64,000 nt of DNA from Gillisella taibaishanensis (GCF_001938985.1 NZ_MKIN01000020.1:248001-312000); one strand, 5' to 3'; positions 35,100 through 46,758 are shown, numbered from the stretch's first letter. Notes: generated from the sequence alone by a model not told the origin. Numbers and translations are program-made.

Positions 35100-37835
35100 A
35101 TGTTGACCATCGAAAGTACCGCCGGGCCGGACGTGCTCAACGCCGCCACCCTGACTTCGGACGCAAGCCGCGCGACAGCGACGCCGATGATGGAGCAGTA
35201 TATCGAAATCAAGGCCAACAATCCGGGGTCTCTGCTGTTTTACCGGATGGGCGATTTCTACGAGTTGTTTTTCGAGGATGCCGTCGAGGCTTCGCGGGCG
35301 CTCGGCATTACCCTCACACGGCGCGGCCAGCATCTGGGCCAGGACATTCCGATGTGTGGTGTGCCTGTCCATGCCTCCGACGATTATCTGCAAAAGCTGA
35401 TCACGCTCGGCTTTCGTGTTGCCGTCTGCGAGCAGGTCGAAGACCCTGCGGAAGCCAAGAAGCGCGGCTCGAAATCCGTAGTCAAGCGCGACGTCGTGCG
35501 GCTGGTCACGCCCGGCACGCTGACGGAAGAAAAGTTGCTGTCGCCGTCTGAGACCAATTACCTGATGGCGCTGGCACGGGTGCGCGGCGGCACCGAGGAA
35601 CTGGCGCTGGCCTGGATCGACATTTCCACCGGCGTGTTTCGCCTGGCTGAAACCAATCCGACCCGGCTGCTCGCCGACATTTTCCGCATCGATCCGCGTG
35701 AAGTCATCGTGTCAGACACGCTGATGCAGGACCCGGACCTGAAGCCAGCTTTCGATGTCCTTGGTCGTGTGGTCGTGCCGCAGCCGGCGGTGCTGTTCGA
35801 CAGTTCGTCGGCGGAAGGCCGCATCACCCGCTATTTCAACGTCAAGACGCTGGACGGCTTCGGCGGGTTTTCAAGGCCTGAAATGGCTGCCGCGTCCGCT
35901 GCCATCTCCTATGTCGAAAAGACGCAAATATCCGAGCGCCCGCCGCTCGGCCTGCCGGAGAGGCAATCCTCGTCCTCGACCCTGTTTATCGATGCCGCCA
36001 CCCGCGCCAATCTGGAACTGGTGAAAACCCTGTCCGGCCAGAAGCAGGGCTCGCTGCTCACCACCATCGATCGGACGGTGACGGGCGGCGGCGCCCGTCT
36101 TCTTGCCGAACGGCTGATGTCACCGCTGACGGAGGTTGTCGCAATCGGCGAGCGTCAGGATGCGGTTGCCTATCTGCTGACCGATGGGTTCCTGTGCGAG
36201 CGGCTGCGCGAGATCTTGAAGCGCGCGCCTGACATGCCGCGTGCCCTGTCGCGGCTGGCGCTCGACCGTGGCGGCCCGCGCGACTTGGCCGCGATCCGCT
36301 ATGGCCTTTCCACCTCGGGCGATGTCGCCGGCCTGCTGCGTGGAGCGGTCCTGCCGGATGAGCTTGCGGGTGCTCTGACCGATCTCGAAATGCTGTCGCC
36401 GACGCTGGAGCATCTGCTGGCCTCGCAGCTTGCCGAAGACCTGCCGCTGTTGAAGCGTGATGGTGGGTTTTTGAGGGAGGGGGCCGACGAGGCGCTGGAC
36501 GAGGTCCGCGCGCTGCGCGATCAGTCGCGTCGGGTCATCGCCGGGCTGCAACTGCAATATGCCGAGGAAACCGGCATCAAGTCGCTGAAGATCAAGCATA
36601 ACAATGTGCTGGGCTATTTCATCGAGGTGACGGCGGGCAATGCCGGGCCGCTGACAGAGGGGGAGGCCAAGGCGCGCTACATCCATCGTCAGTCCATGGC
36701 CAATGCCATGCGCTTCACCACGACCGAGCTCGCCGATCTCGAAAGCCGGATCGCCAATGCCGCCGGTCAAGCGCTGGAGATTGAACTGGCCGCCTTCGAG
36801 CGCATGCGGCTGGCCGTCGTTGCCGAGGCCGAAGCTATCAAGAAGGCGGCCCGCGCGCTTGCCGTGATCGACGTTGCCGCCGGCCTTGCGGTTCTGGCCG
36901 AGGAACAGGGCTATTGCCGACCGCTGGTCGATGACAGCAGAATGTTCAACATCGTTGCCGGCCGCCATCCCGTTGTCGAGCAGGCGCTGCGCAAGCAGGC
37001 GGCAAGCCCCTTCATTGCCAACAATTGTGATCTTTCTCCGAAAGGCGAACAGAAGCACGGCGCAATCTGGATGCTGACCGGCCCGAACATGGGCGGTAAG
37101 TCTACCTTCCTGCGCCAGAACGCGCTGATCGCTATTCTCGCGCAGATGGGTTCTTTCGTGCCGGCCGGATCGGCCCATATCGGTATCGTCGACCGGCTGT
37201 TTTCCCGCGTCGGTGCCTCAGACGACCTAGCGCGTGGCCGCTCGACCTTCATGGTGGAAATGGTCGAGACGGCGGCGATCCTCAACCAGGCCGGCGAACG
37301 GTCGCTGGTTATTCTTGACGAGATCGGTCGTGGAACGGCAACCTTCGATGGTCTCTCCATCGCCTGGGCGACGGTCGAGCATCTGCATGAGGTCAACCGC
37401 TGCCGTTCGCTGTTTGCCACCCATTTCCATGAGCTGACGGCACTGTCGGAAAAGCTGGGCCGTCTGTCCAATGTGACGATGAAGGTCAAGGAATGGCATG
37501 GCGATGTAATCTTCCTGCATGAGGTGGGCGCCGGTGCCGCCGACCGCTCCTACGGCATTCAAGTGGCCCGACTGGCAGGTTTGCCCTCGACGGTAGTCGA
37601 GCGGGCGCGGGCGGTGCTGTCGCAGCTCGAGGAGACAGACCGCAAGAACCCGGCCAGCCAACTGATCGACGATCTGCCGCTGTTTCAGGTCAGTCAGCGC
37701 CGGGAAGCCAGAGCTGCCGATGCTGCGGCATCTGCAGTGGAGGAGGCGCTTCGGGGGCTCAACCTCGACGACCTGACGCCACGCCAGGCCCTGGACGCCC
37801 TTTATGGACTGAAAGGCAAGCTGTCGAAAACCTGA
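35100..37835 (+). CDS. mutS: DNA mismatch repair protein MutS
   Basis: A 911-residue mismatch sensor. A short N-terminal extension (about 1-29) precedes the mismatch-binding domain, where the Phe-x-Glu wedge lies in [13 protein letters not shown] (about 48-60). Core and clamp domains follow. The ATPase has Walker [16 protein letters not shown], signature region [19 protein letters not shown], Walker [19 protein letters not shown] and the switch [10 protein letters not shown]-terminal segment [22 protein letters not shown] matches the tetramerisation region. mutL is not in this window. It opens a long plus-strand run with glnD and murJ, an order known in Rhizobiaceae. The ribosome site at ATG 35100 is weak. 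Confidence 0.97.
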   Translation: MLTIESTAGPDVLNAATLTSDASRATATPMMEQYIEIKANNPGSLLFYRMGDFYELFFEDAVEASRALGITLTRRGQHLGQDIPMCGVPVHASDDYLQKLITLGFRVAVCEQVEDPAEAKKRGSKSVVKRDVVRLVTPGTLTEEKLLSPSETNYLMALARVRGGTEELALAWIDISTGVFRLAETNPTRLLADIFRIDPREVIVSDTLMQDPDLKPAFDVLGRVVVPQPAVLFDSSSAEGRITRYFNVKTLDGFGGFSRPEMAAASAAISYVEKTQISERPPLGLPERQSSSSTLFIDAATRANLELVKTLSGQKQGSLLTTIDRTVTGGGARLLAERLMSPLTEVVAIGERQDAVAYLLTDGFLCERLREILKRAPDMPRALSRLALDRGGPRDLAAIRYGLSTSGDVAGLLRGAVLPDELAGALTDLEMLSPTLEHLLASQLAEDLPLLKRDGGFLREGADEALDEVRALRDQSRRVIAGLQLQYAEETGIKSLKIKHNNVLGYFIEVTAGNAGPLTEGEAKARYIHRQSMANAMRFTTTELADLESRIANAAGQALEIELAAFERMRLAVVAEAEAIKKAARALAVIDVAAGLAVLAEEQGYCRPLVDDSRMFNIVAGRHPVVEQALRKQAASPFIANNCDLSPKGEQKHGAIWMLTGPNMGGKSTFLRQNALIAILAQMGSFVPAGSAHIGIVDRLFSRVGASDDLARGRSTFMVEMVETAAILNQAGERSLVILDEIGRGTATFDGLSIAWATVEHLHEVNRCRSLFATHFHELTALSEKLGRLSNVTMKVKEWHGDVIFLHEVGAGAADRSYGIQVARLAGLPSTVVERARAVLSQLEETDRKNPASQLIDDLPLFQVSQRREARAADAAASAVEEALRGLNLDDLTPRQALDALYGLKGKLSKT

Positions 37836-37987
37836 AACCGATCTGTTTTCGTTTGGTCGAAAAACGAAACATAAGGATTTAAGGAATCCTCCGCTATCCT
37901 GTTGCCCGCAGCGCCTTAAAAACGCTAAACCCGTCACAGAAAAAGCCGTCGACTTGCAAACGGCAGGGAACAGATATCCGGACGATC

Positions 37988-40813
37988 ATGGCACAGCACG
38001 ACCTCACAGACGCGACGCTCCCCGATTTCACGGCCCTGGAAGCGGAATGCATGGCTATCGTGCAGCAGAACGGCAAGGCGCTGGACATGCGCGCCGCCAT
38101 CCTGCCGCTGCTCAAAAAGGCAAGCGCCGATGGCCGGGATGCCGCACTGCGTCACCTGATTGCCCACGGTAGCGGTCTCGAATGCGCCGGCATGATTTCC
38201 AACGTGCAGGACCGGCTGATTTCGCTGGTGCACCGGATCGTTTCGCAGGCTGTCTATCCCACGACCGGGTCGGAATTCGCGGTGGCAGCCGTTGGCGGTT
38301 ATGGCCGCAGCACGCTGGCGCCGGGCTCGGATATCGATCTGCTGTTTCTTCTATCGGTCAAGGCCGGTGCCGACGCCCGCAAGGCAGTGGAGTTCCTGCT
38401 CTACATTCTGTGGGATCTCGGCTTCAAGGTCGGCCACGCCACCCGCACGGTCGAGGAATGCATCCGGCTGGCGCGCACCGACATGACCATCCGCACCGCG
38501 ATCCTCGAAACCCGCTTCATCTGCGGCGAGACGACGCTGGTCGCCGAACTGGAGAAGCGCTTCAACGCGGAAGTGGTGGAAAAAACCGCGCCCGAATTCA
38601 TCGCCGCCAAGCTTGCCGAACGCGACGAGCGCCACCGCAAGGCGGGCGACACGCGCTATCTGGTCGAGCCGAATGTCAAGGAAGGCAAAGGCGGGCTACG
38701 CGACCTGCATACGCTGTTCTGGATCGCCAAATATTACTACCGGATTTCCGATCCGGCCGATCTGGTCAAGCTTGGGGTGCTGTCGCGCCAGGAATGGCGG
38801 ATGTTCCAGAAATCCGACGATTTCCTCTGGGCAGTGCGCTGTCACATGCATTTTGCCACCGGGAAGCCGGAAGAGCGCCTGTCTTTCGACCTCCAGCCGG
38901 AAATCGCCCGCAATCTCGGCTATAGCGCCCGGCCAGGCCTGTCTGAGGTCGAGCGCTTCATGAAGCATTATTTTCATGTCGCAAAGAATGTCGGTGACCT
39001 CACGCGTATCATCTGCGCCAGCCTCGAAGATAAGCAGGCCAAGGCGGCCCCTGGCCTGACGGCTGCGATCGGCCGTTTCGCCCATCGGCCACGACGCATT
39101 CCCGGCACGCCCGAATTCATCGAGGATCGCGGCCGGATCGCGCTCGCCAGTGCCGACGTGTTCAAGCGCGACCCGATCAATATCATGCGCTTCTTCCATG
39201 TCGCCGATCTACATGGGCTGGAATTTCATCCCGATGCGCTGAAGGCGATCACCCGGTCGCTGCCGCTGATCGATCATTATTTCCGCGAAAGCGAAGAGGC
39301 CAACCGACTGTTTCTGTCGATCCTGACCTCGAAGCGCGATCCGGCCCTGATGCTGACGCGGATGAACGAGGCGGGCGTGCTCGGCAAGTTTATCCCGGAT
39401 TTCGGCCGCATCGTCTCAATGATGCAGTTCAACATGTATCATCACTACACCGTTGATGAGCATCTGATCCGCTCCGTCGGCATCCTTGCGGAAGTCGACC
39501 AAGGCAAGCATGACGACATTCATCCGCTTGCCGTCAAGTTGATGCCGAATATCGAGGAGCGCACCGTGCTGTTCGTGGCGGTGCTGCTGCATGACATTGC
39601 CAAGGGTCGCCAGGAAGACCATTCGATTGCCGGCGCCAAAGTAGCGCGACGTCTGGGACCGCGCCTTGGCCTCAACGACAAACAGACCGAACTGGTCGTA
39701 TGGCTGATCGAACAGCACCTGCTGATGTCCATGGTTGCCCAGACCCGCGACCTTCACGACCGCAAGACCATCACCGATTTTGCCGAAAAGGTGCAGTCAC
39801 TCGACCGCTTGCGGATGCTGCTGGTGCTGACGGTCTGCGATATCCGCGCCGTTGGCCCTGGTGTGTGGAACGGCTGGAAAGGCCAGTTGCTGCGCACTCT
39901 CTACTACGAGACCGAACTGCTACTTTCGGGCGGCTTTTCCGAAAGCCCGCGCAAGGAGCGCGCCAAACATGCCGCCGAGCAATTGGCAGCAGCCCTATCC
40001 GACTGGAGCCAGAAGGACCAGAAGACCTATAGCAAGCTGCATTACCAGCCCTATCTGCTGACGGTGCCGCTTGAGGACCAGGTCCGCCACGCCCAGTTCA
40101 TCCGCCAGGCAGACAAGGCCAACCAGGCGCTGGCGACCATGGTGCGCACCCATTCCTTTCACGCGATCACCGAGATCACCGTATTGGCGCCCGACCATCC
40201 GCGCCTGTTGTCGATCATTGCCGGCGCATGTGCTGCGGCAGGCGCCAACATCGCCGACGCGCAGATCTTCACCACGTCCGATGGCCGGGCGCTGGACACA
40301 ATCCTCGTCAACAGGGAATTTCCCGTGGATGAGGACGAGATGCGCCGCGGCAATACGATCAGCAAGATGATCGAGGATGTGCTGGCCGGCAAAAAACGCC
40401 TGCCTGAAGTGATTGCCACCCGCGCCAAGGGCCGCAAGCGCAACAAGACCTTTATCGTCAAACCCTATGTGACGATTTCCAACACGCTCTCAAACAAGTT
40501 CACGGTTATCGAGATCGAATGCCTCGACCGCATCGGCTTGCTGGCGGAGGTGACGGCCGTGCTGTCGGATCTGTCGCTCGACATTCACTCGGCCCGCATC
40601 ACCACCTTCGGCGAAAAGGTCATCGATACCTTCTATGTCACCGATCTCGTTGGCCAGAAGATTACCAATGAAAACCGCCAGGGCTCGATTGCCGCCCGCC
40701 TGAAGGCGGTTATGAGCGAGCAGCCGGACGAGTTGCGCGAGCAGATGCCCTCAGGCATTATCGCTCCCGCCGCGACCCGGTCGCCGGCTGCCCCGAAGAA
40801 AGTCCGCGCCTGA
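37988..40813 (+). CDS. glnD: Bifunctional uridylyltransferase/uridylyl-removing enzyme (PII modification)
   Basis: A 941-residue nitrogen sensor that uridylylates PII proteins when glutamine is low and removes UMP when it is high. The nucleotidyltransferase site is [24 protein letters not shown], with D115 and D117 as metal ligands. The HD hydrolase domain has [23 protein letters not shown] (about 515-540). Two C-terminal ACT domains bind glutamine: the first starts at [27 protein letters not shown], the second at [31 protein letters not shown]. It is one base upstream of murJ. Together with rpoN and ptsN it gives this window three nitrogen-control genes. Confidence 0.98.
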   Translation: MAQHDLTDATLPDFTALEAECMAIVQQNGKALDMRAAILPLLKKASADGRDAALRHLIAHGSGLECAGMISNVQDRLISLVHRIVSQAVYPTTGSEFAVAAVGGYGRSTLAPGSDIDLLFLLSVKAGADARKAVEFLLYILWDLGFKVGHATRTVEECIRLARTDMTIRTAILETRFICGETTLVAELEKRFNAEVVEKTAPEFIAAKLAERDERHRKAGDTRYLVEPNVKEGKGGLRDLHTLFWIAKYYYRISDPADLVKLGVLSRQEWRMFQKSDDFLWAVRCHMHFATGKPEERLSFDLQPEIARNLGYSARPGLSEVERFMKHYFHVAKNVGDLTRIICASLEDKQAKAAPGLTAAIGRFAHRPRRIPGTPEFIEDRGRIALASADVFKRDPINIMRFFHVADLHGLEFHPDALKAITRSLPLIDHYFRESEEANRLFLSILTSKRDPALMLTRMNEAGVLGKFIPDFGRIVSMMQFNMYHHYTVDEHLIRSVGILAEVDQGKHDDIHPLAVKLMPNIEERTVLFVAVLLHDIAKGRQEDHSIAGAKVARRLGPRLGLNDKQTELVVWLIEQHLLMSMVAQTRDLHDRKTITDFAEKVQSLDRLRMLLVLTVCDIRAVGPGVWNGWKGQLLRTLYYETELLLSGGFSESPRKERAKHAAEQLAAALSDWSQKDQKTYSKLHYQPYLLTVPLEDQVRHAQFIRQADKANQALATMVRTHSFHAITEITVLAPDHPRLLSIIAGACAAAGANIADAQIFTTSDGRALDTILVNREFPVDEDEMRRGNTISKMIEDVLAGKKRLPEVIATRAKGRKRNKTFIVKPYVTISNTLSNKFTVIEIECLDRIGLLAEVTAVLSDLSLDIHSARITTFGEKVIDTFYVTDLVGQKITNENRQGSIAARLKAVMSEQPDELREQMPSGIIAPAATRSPAAPKKVRA

Positions 40814-40814
40814 G

Positions 40815-42428
40815 ATGTCACTCGTCAAGAAGTTCATGACCGTTGGCGGTGCCACGCTCGGCAGCCGGCTGTTCGGGTTTGCCCGCGAAACCCTGATGGC
40901 AGCAGCCCTTGGCACCGGGCCGATGGCGGACGTCTTTTATGCCGCCTTCCGCTTTCCCAATCTCTTTCGCCGGCTGTTTGCCGAAGGTGCCTTCAACGCC
41001 GCCTTCGTGCCGTTGTTTTCCAAGGAAATCGAGGCGAACGGGCTGGATGGCGCCAAGCGCTTTTCGGAAGAAGTTTTCGGCGTTCTCTTCACGGTCCTGC
41101 TGCTGATTACCATCGTCATGGAGCTTTCCATGCCGCTGCTGGTGCGCTTCGTCATCGCGCCGGGCTTTGCCGATGATGCCGAGAAATTTTCACTGACAGT
41201 TCGGCTGGCGGCGGTGATGTTTCCCTATCTGATGTGCATGTCGCTGACGGCGATGCTGAGCGGCATGCTGAATTCGCTGCACCATTTCTTCGCCGCCGCA
41301 GTCGCGCCGATCTTCCTCAATGTGGTGATGATCAGCGCGCTGTTTTATGCGCTGTACTACGGCGTCGAGCCTGTTGTGACTGCCTGGTATCTCTCCTGGT
41401 CGGTGCTGGTGGCGGGGCTCTTGCAATTGCTGGTCGTCTATATCGGCGTGCGTCATGCCGGCATCCGGCTCGGCTTCAAATGGCCAAGGATCACGCCTAA
41501 TGTGAAACGGCTGCTGGTGCTGGCGGTGCCGGCGGCGGTGACTGGAGGTATTACCCAGATCAACCAGTTGATCGGCCAGGCGATTGCGTCCTCCAAGGAA
41601 GGCGCGATTGCCGCCCTGCAATATGCCGACCGTATCTATCAACTGCCGCTCGGCGTTGTCGGCGTTGCCGTTGGCGTGGTGCTTTTGCCGGAATTGGCGC
41701 GGGCGCTGAAATCCGACCATCAGCGCGAGGCTTCGACTATCCAGAACCGCTCGATTGAGTTCGTGCTGTTCCTGACGCTGCCGGCTGCCGTCGGCCTCTG
41801 GGTCCTATCTGACGATATTATCCGGGTGCTTTACGAGCGTGGTGCTTTCACGGCCCACAACACCAGTATCGTCGGTGCAATCCTGGCCTGGTACGGTCTG
41901 GGCCTCCCCGGCTTTGTGATGATCAAGGCGCTGCAGCCCGGTTTTTATGCCCGCGAGGATACCAAGACGCCGATGCGTTTTACCGGCATCTCCGTCGTCG
42001 TCAACTCAGGCCTTGCGATCTCGCTGTTTCCGATTTTGCAGGAACGCGGTATCGCCATTGCCGAGGCAAGTGCTGGCGCGATCAATACCGTGCTGCTCTT
42101 CACCATGCTGGTAAGGCGCGGTCATCTGCAGGTGGAATGGGCGCTGGTGTCGCGTGCGCTTCGATTGCTGCTCGCAGCACTGGCCATGGGCGCGGCGCTG
42201 ATGGCCCTGTCAGGCTTTTTCGCGCCCTATGGCGGCGTGGGGGCGCCCTTCCTCCACAAGGTCCTGGCGCTGTTTGCTCAGATCGGTGTGGCCATGGTTG
42301 TCTACTTCACACTCGCCTTTTTGATCGGCGGCGCAGATATCGGCATGCTCAGACGCAATCTGAAGCGCAGGGGCAAGGCAAGCGCTGGCGATACGGCCGC
42401 TGCCAAGGATAACAGTGATGCAGAATAA
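40815..42428 (+). CDS. murJ: Lipid II flippase MurJ
   Basis: A 537-residue MATE/MOP-superfamily membrane protein that flips lipid II to the periplasmic face. It begins KKFMTVGGATLGSRLFGFARETLMAAALGTGPMADVFYAAFRFPNLFRRLFAEGAFNAAFVPLF, the strongly conserved MviN start with the functional Arg residues, and contains about 14 hydrophobic segments. GGITQINQLIGQAIAS and YERGAFTAHNT mark the second half. Its ATG is 1 base after the glnD stop. It serves the same wall pathway as the FtsI-like protein at 31.9 kb. Confidence 0.97.
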   Translation: MSLVKKFMTVGGATLGSRLFGFARETLMAAALGTGPMADVFYAAFRFPNLFRRLFAEGAFNAAFVPLFSKEIEANGLDGAKRFSEEVFGVLFTVLLLITIVMELSMPLLVRFVIAPGFADDAEKFSLTVRLAAVMFPYLMCMSLTAMLSGMLNSLHHFFAAAVAPIFLNVVMISALFYALYYGVEPVVTAWYLSWSVLVAGLLQLLVVYIGVRHAGIRLGFKWPRITPNVKRLLVLAVPAAVTGGITQINQLIGQAIASSKEGAIAALQYADRIYQLPLGVVGVAVGVVLLPELARALKSDHQREASTIQNRSIEFVLFLTLPAAVGLWVLSDDIIRVLYERGAFTAHNTSIVGAILAWYGLGLPGFVMIKALQPGFYAREDTKTPMRFTGISVVVNSGLAISLFPILQERGIAIAEASAGAINTVLLFTMLVRRGHLQVEWALVSRALRLLLAALAMGAALMALSGFFAPYGGVGAPFLHKVLALFAQIGVAMVVYFTLAFLIGGADIGMLRRNLKRRGKASAGDTAAAKDNSDAE

Positions 42429-42816
42429 GCCCACCAAGCGCATTGCCACCGTGACCCTGGTGGTTGATGATTACGACCGCGCACTCGCCTTCTATTGCGG
42501 CAAGCTCGGCTTTGCCTGCGAAGCCGATATCGGTCTCGGTGGCGGCAAGCGCTGGGTGGTCGTCTCGCCCGGCAATGGGGCAGGGTTGCTCCTCGCCTTG
42601 GCAGAAGGCGAGATGCAGCGGGTCGCAATCGGCCATCAGACCGGCGGCCGCGTGGCTTTCTTTCTGGAAACCGACGATTTCGCTCGCGATCATGCCGCCT
42701 TTATCGCAGCCGGCGTTACCTTCCGCGAGGACCCGCGCCACGAGCCCTATGGGACGGTTGCCGTGTTCGAAGATCTCTACGGCAATCTCTGGGATCTGAT
42801 CGAGCGAAAATTATAA
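42418..42816 (+). CDS. VOC (glyoxalase-fold) family protein
   Basis: A 132-residue single-domain VOC protein. It begins with KRIATVTLVVDDYDRALAFYCGKLGFACEADI and ends VAVFEDLYGNLWDLIERKL, the typical first and last strands of the fold. Possible metal ligands include the final Asp/Glu region; no specific enzyme can be assigned. ATG 42418 is favoured by AAGGA at 9 bases, and it overlaps the end of murJ by 11 bases. It is unlike the VOC protein at 14.5 kb in sequence, so the two are not recent duplicates. Confidence 0.85.
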   Translation: MQNKPTKRIATVTLVVDDYDRALAFYCGKLGFACEADIGLGGGKRWVVVSPGNGAGLLLALAEGEMQRVAIGHQTGGRVAFFLETDDFARDHAAFIAAGVTFREDPRHEPYGTVAVFEDLYGNLWDLIERKL

Positions 42817-42924
42817 GCCGCGCTCACCCCGTGCCCGCTTGATTGGTGCGGCGGCGATGTGCATAAGCGCCAAGATAATCCATCACGAGGTACCAGGCCC
42901 TCCACAAGCCTGCTGAGGTCGATC

Positions 42925-43989
42925 ATGAGCGAATTCAAGCCGCTGGTTTTCTCCGGCGTTCAGCCTACCGGCAATCTTCATCTTGGCAATTACCTCGGCG
43001 CGATCCGCAAATTCGTCGCGCTCCAGGATAATAACGACTGCATGTATTGCGTCGTCGACCTGCATGCGCTGACCGCGCAACTGGTGCATGACGACATGCG
43101 CAGCCAGATCCGCTCGATCACGGCGGCGTTTCTGGCGGCCGGCATCGATCCGGTAAAGCATATCGTCTTCAACCAGAGCCAGGTGCCGCAGCACGCCGAA
43201 CTTGCCTGGATCTTCAACTGCGTCGCCCGCATGGGCTGGATGGAGCGGATGACGCAGTTCAAGGACAAGGCCGGCAAGGACCGCGAACGTGCCTCGCTCG
43301 GGCTGTTTGCCTATCCGAGCCTGATGGCAGCCGACATTCTCGTCTACCGCGCCACCCATGTGCCTGTTGGCGAAGACCAGAAGCAGCACCTTGAGTTGAC
43401 CCGCGACATCGCCATGAAGTTCAACCTTGATTTTGAGCAACAGATCCGGCCGAGCGGTTTTGGTGTCGATATCACCGTTGGCGATCAGCCGGTGCATGCC
43501 TATTTCCCGATGGTCGAGCCGCTGATCGACGGGCCGGCGCCCCGCGTGATGAGCCTGAAGGACGGCACCAAGAAGATGTCTAAATCCGATCCGTCGGACT
43601 TGTCGCGCATCAACCTTATGGACGATGCCGAAGGGATCGCGAAGAAGATCCGCAAAGCGAAGACGGATCCCGACGCGTTGCCGAGCGAAGTGGATGGGCT
43701 GAAGGGCCGCCCCGAGGCCGACAATCTCACCGGCATCTATGCAGCGCTGGCCGACAAGACCAAGACGGATGTGCTTGCCGAATTCGGCGGCCAGCAGTTC
43801 TCGGTGTTCAAACCTGCACTGATCGACCTTGCTGTCGAGGTGCTCGCGCCGATCAACGGCGAAATGCGCCGTCTGATGGACGATCCCGGCCACATCGATG
43901 CCGTGCTGCGGGACGGTGGTGCGCGTGCGCGGGCGCGCGCTGAAAAAACCATGACGGAAATCCGCGACATTATCGGCTTCGTGCGCTAA
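42925..43989 (+). CDS. trpS: Tryptophanyl-tRNA synthetase
   Basis: A 354-residue class I aminoacyl-tRNA synthetase charging tRNA-Trp. The HIGH-type motif is [18 protein letters not shown] (about 10-27) and the KMSKS motif is intact in [16 protein letters not shown] (about 207-222). The central [36 protein letters not shown] is the tryptophan-binding region typical of the family. ATG 42925 has GAGG at 7 bases; a longer reading from 42859 would add 22 atypical residues. Preceded by murJ and a VOC gene, followed by a universal stress protein gene. Confidence 0.97.
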   Translation: MSEFKPLVFSGVQPTGNLHLGNYLGAIRKFVALQDNNDCMYCVVDLHALTAQLVHDDMRSQIRSITAAFLAAGIDPVKHIVFNQSQVPQHAELAWIFNCVARMGWMERMTQFKDKAGKDRERASLGLFAYPSLMAADILVYRATHVPVGEDQKQHLELTRDIAMKFNLDFEQQIRPSGFGVDITVGDQPVHAYFPMVEPLIDGPAPRVMSLKDGTKKMSKSDPSDLSRINLMDDAEGIAKKIRKAKTDPDALPSEVDGLKGRPEADNLTGIYAALADKTKTDVLAEFGGQQFSVFKPALIDLAVEVLAPINGEMRRLMDDPGHIDAVLRDGGARARARAEKTMTEIRDIIGFVR

Positions 43990-44058
43990 GTTCTGTCAGT
44001 GGCGGCGTGAACACGCTTTTGCGCCGCCACGGCAGAATTCTACGAAGCAAGGCTGGCC

Positions 44059-44550
44059 ATGGTATCCAAGCGTCTATCGCGTCTCGAAGGACATCGGCGA
44101 AAGTTTCTCGCCGTTATCGACGATACTCCGGAATGTTCGCGGGCCGTGCATTATGCCGGCCGGCGCGCCAAAAACTCCAATGGCGGCTTGGTGCTGCTCT
44201 ATGTGATCCCCGAGGGTGATTTCCAGCAATGGCTGGGCGTCGAGGAGATCATGCGTGCCGAGGCCCGTGAAGCCGCCGAGGCCGTCATGGCCAAATCAGC
44301 TCAAACGGTGCGCGAGACCATCGGGCTGGAGCCTGAAATCGTCATCCGCGAAGGCAGTGCTGCCGAAGAAATCAAGGCAGTGATCGAGGATGATCGCGAT
44401 ATCGCAATCCTGGTTCTCGCGGCTGGTTCTGCCAAGGACGGGCCGGGGCCGCTGGTGTCGATGATTGCCGGTCGTGCGCAAGCCTTCCCGATCCCCGTAA
44501 CGGTGCTGCCGGATGCGCTGAGCAACGAGGAAATCGACGCTTTGTGTTGA
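44059..44550 (+). CDS. Universal stress protein family protein
   Basis: A 163-residue UspA-domain protein with the Rossmann-like fold: KFLAVIDDTPECSRAVHYAGRRAKNSNGGLVLLYVIPEG at the start and VIREGSAAEEIKAVIEDDRDIAILVLAAGSAKDGPGPLVSMIAGRAQAFPIPVTVLP at the end. The ATP-binding glycine pattern G-x2-G-x9-G-S/T is not clear here, so ATP binding is uncertain. It follows trpS by 69 bases. Role in stress response only by family. Confidence 0.85.
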   Translation: MVSKRLSRLEGHRRKFLAVIDDTPECSRAVHYAGRRAKNSNGGLVLLYVIPEGDFQQWLGVEEIMRAEAREAAEAVMAKSAQTVRETIGLEPEIVIREGSAAEEIKAVIEDDRDIAILVLAAGSAKDGPGPLVSMIAGRAQAFPIPVTVLPDALSNEEIDALC

Positions 44551-44793
44551 GCGGCCTTTACCCTCAAGATCTGGCTCGCGCGGTATCCCGTTGGGGCAAG
44601 GTTTATTTGTCAGCGGCGCTTGAAGCGGGTGGCTCGAGGGTTTATTTTCCAGCAACGGATACATGCCGCGCAAAGCTGCTGAACTGCCTTGCGATGACGG
44701 CATGCCAAAACAAATCTTGAAGCGAGACGCGCGTGTGTAATGCTGCGGCGCGCTTCAAATCGGATCGGATGGCCGGTCCGCAAGGAGCTTTTC

Positions 44794-45354
44794 ATGTTCA
44801 TTCAGACCGAGTCCACGCCCAATCCGGCCACGCTTAAGTTTCTGCCGGGCAAGGTTGTTATGGAAAATGGGACGGCGGAGTTTCGCGACCGCGATGCAGC
44901 CATGGCCTCGCCGCTTGCCGAAAAGCTGTTCGCCATTCCCGGCGTCACCAGCGTCTTCTTCGGCTACGATTTCGTCACGGTCACCAAGGACAGCGCCGAA
45001 TGGCCGCATTTGAAGCCAGCGATCCTCGGCTCGATCATGGAGCATTTCATGAGCGGCGCGCCAATCATGGGCGGCGGCGCAACCAGTGATGAGGACCCGG
45101 ACGGCGAATTCTTCAACGAAGGCGACGAGTCGATCGTTGCGACCATCAAGGAACTGCTGGAAACCCGGGTTCGTCCTGCGGTCGCGCAGGATGGCGGCGA
45201 TATCACGTTCCGTGGCTTCCGCGACGGCAAGGTCTTCCTCAATATGAAGGGCTCCTGTGCAGGCTGCCCGTCGTCGACGGCGACGCTGAAGCACGGTGTG
45301 CAGAACCTGCTGCGCCACTTCATACCCGAAGTTCAGGAAGTCGAAGCTGTCTGA
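44794..45354 (+). CDS. NifU/Nfu-type iron-sulfur cluster carrier
   Basis: A 186-residue Fe-S carrier with two domains. The N-terminal Nfu_N domain is MFIQTESTPNPATLKFLPGKVV through FFGYDFVTVTK (1-85). The C-terminal NifU domain (about 105-180) contains VRPAVAQDGGDITFRGFRDGKVFLNMKGSCAGCPSSTATLKHGVQNLL, with the cluster-binding C-x2-C in SCAGCPSS. This is the alphaproteobacterial and mitochondrial NFU1-type arrangement. AAGGAG lies 6 bases before ATG 44794. MiaB at 48.1 kb is one of the Fe-S proteins that could use such a carrier. Confidence 0.94.
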   Translation: MFIQTESTPNPATLKFLPGKVVMENGTAEFRDRDAAMASPLAEKLFAIPGVTSVFFGYDFVTVTKDSAEWPHLKPAILGSIMEHFMSGAPIMGGGATSDEDPDGEFFNEGDESIVATIKELLETRVRPAVAQDGGDITFRGFRDGKVFLNMKGSCAGCPSSTATLKHGVQNLLRHFIPEVQEVEAV

Positions 45355-45414
45355 CGATAGTACGGCTTCAAGTATGACAGGCATGCGCGGTTTGGTGTGG
45401 AAGACAGGCAGACG

Positions 45415-46107
45415 ATGATGCTTTTGGCAGTCGACACCGCGGGCATTGATTGTGCTGTGGGCCTTTACGATAGTGGCAAGGATCAGATGCTTGCCCAAGC
45501 CTGCGAGACTATCGGTCGTGGCCATGCTGAAAAGCTGATGGGCATGATCGACGAGGTGCTGGATCAGGCGGGCGTTGCGCTGTCCGACGTGCAGAGAGTG
45601 GCAGTGACCATTGGTCCAGGCTCCTTTACCGGTATCCGGGTGGGTCTGTCGGCGGCACGCGGCTTGGCTCTTGCTCTTGGTGCGGAGATTGTTGGCGTCA
45701 CCACGCTGGCAGCGCTTGCTGCAGCGGAACGGCGTAAGTCAGGTGCCGTCCCGGTTTTGGCCGCCATGGATGCCAAGCGTGATGAAGTCTATGTCCAGTC
45801 ATTTGCTGCCGACGCCACGCCGTTGGGTGAGGCGCAGGTTTTGCCGATAGAGGCTTTCGTCGATCTGGCGGAGACCTTTCTGACGCAGTCCGATGCGCGG
45901 GTGACCGGCTCGGCACGCCGTTTTCTTGATGCTGCCGCTCCCGGCGTTGGCGAGACAGCGGTTGCGGCAGGGGAGGCGGATCACTTTCCAATCGAAGATA
46001 TTGCCCGGCTGGCAGCGGTGGCGCAGGCTTCGGGCAAGCCGAAGCCGCTCTACTTGCGTGGTCCTGATGTGAAGCCTCAGGCCGGCTTTGCCGTGGCGCG
46101 GGCTTGA
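45415..46107 (+). CDS. tsaB: tRNA threonylcarbamoyladenosine biosynthesis protein TsaB
   Basis: A 230-residue ASKHA-fold partner of TsaD in making t6A at position 37 of ANN-reading tRNAs. It opens MLLAVDTAGIDCAVGLYD and has the signature RVAVTIGPGSFTGIRVGLSAARGLALALGAEIVGVTTL (about 67-105). ATG 45415 or the next ATG (45418) is likely, with AGGCAG just upstream; a GTG at 45397 is possible. It is followed by rimI, a pairing seen in many genomes. Confidence 0.92.
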   Translation: MMLLAVDTAGIDCAVGLYDSGKDQMLAQACETIGRGHAEKLMGMIDEVLDQAGVALSDVQRVAVTIGPGSFTGIRVGLSAARGLALALGAEIVGVTTLAALAAAERRKSGAVPVLAAMDAKRDEVYVQSFAADATPLGEAQVLPIEAFVDLAETFLTQSDARVTGSARRFLDAAAPGVGETAVAAGEADHFPIEDIARLAAVAQASGKPKPLYLRGPDVKPQAGFAVARA

Positions 46108-46260
46108 ATTGCTTTTGACGACGGCCCGTTGTGACGCAACTGGTTAAAATTGCAGCAGTTTTTCAGTATAAATCCCACGCGATCTTAGGGATTTTCAGCT
46201 AGAGTATGAGTCGCGTCGGAATGAACATGTTTTCATTGTCCTGACTCTGGGGAGGGTCTC

Positions 46261-46758
46261 ATGCTTGAAGCCATTTTTGCCCGCAAAGCCGAATTCGAAG
46301 TCGTCGCCATGGGGCTTGACGATTGCCACGATGTCTCGGACCTCCATGGCCAGCGTTTTTCGCGTCCATGGAACGACGGCGAGTTCGAGAGCCTGCTTTT
46401 ACAGCCCAATTCCTTTGGTTTCGTCATCCGTCAGACCAACACGCTGATGTTCAAGCCACAATTGAGCGGTTTCGTTCTCGCCCGTGAAGTGGCTGGTGAA
46501 GCTGAAATTCTGACGATTGCTGTCCATGAAAAGTCGGCCCGCAACGGTCTTGGCTGGCGCCTGATGCAGGCCGCCATGCGCGAATCGCGGGTGCGCGGCG
46601 GTGAAATCATGTTCCTTGAGGTCGATGATGGCAATCATTCCGCCATCAATCTCTATCGCAAGCTTGGCTTCGAGACCGTTGGTGAAAGGCCGGCTTACTA
46701 TGCCGATACCAATGGCCGTCGCAGCGCAGCGCTTGTCATGCGGCGCGATCTTCGCTAA
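46261..46758 (+). CDS. rimI: GNAT N-acetyltransferase, RimI-type
   Basis: A 165-residue GNAT protein. RimI acetylates the N-terminal alanine of ribosomal protein S18. The acetyl-CoA site is AEILTIAVHEKSARNGLGWRLMQAAMRESRVRGGEIMFLEVDDGNHSAINLYRKLGFETVGERPAYY, with the R-x2-G-x-G/A type loop in ARNGLGWRLM and the catalytic Tyr region LYRKLGFE. The N-terminal FSRPWNDGEFESLLLQP fits RimI. GGGGAGG lies about 6 bases before ATG 46261. A 153-bp gap separates it from tsaB. Confidence 0.9.
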   Translation: MLEAIFARKAEFEVVAMGLDDCHDVSDLHGQRFSRPWNDGEFESLLLQPNSFGFVIRQTNTLMFKPQLSGFVLAREVAGEAEILTIAVHEKSARNGLGWRLMQAAMRESRVRGGEIMFLEVDDGNHSAINLYRKLGFETVGERPAYYADTNGRRSAALVMRRDLR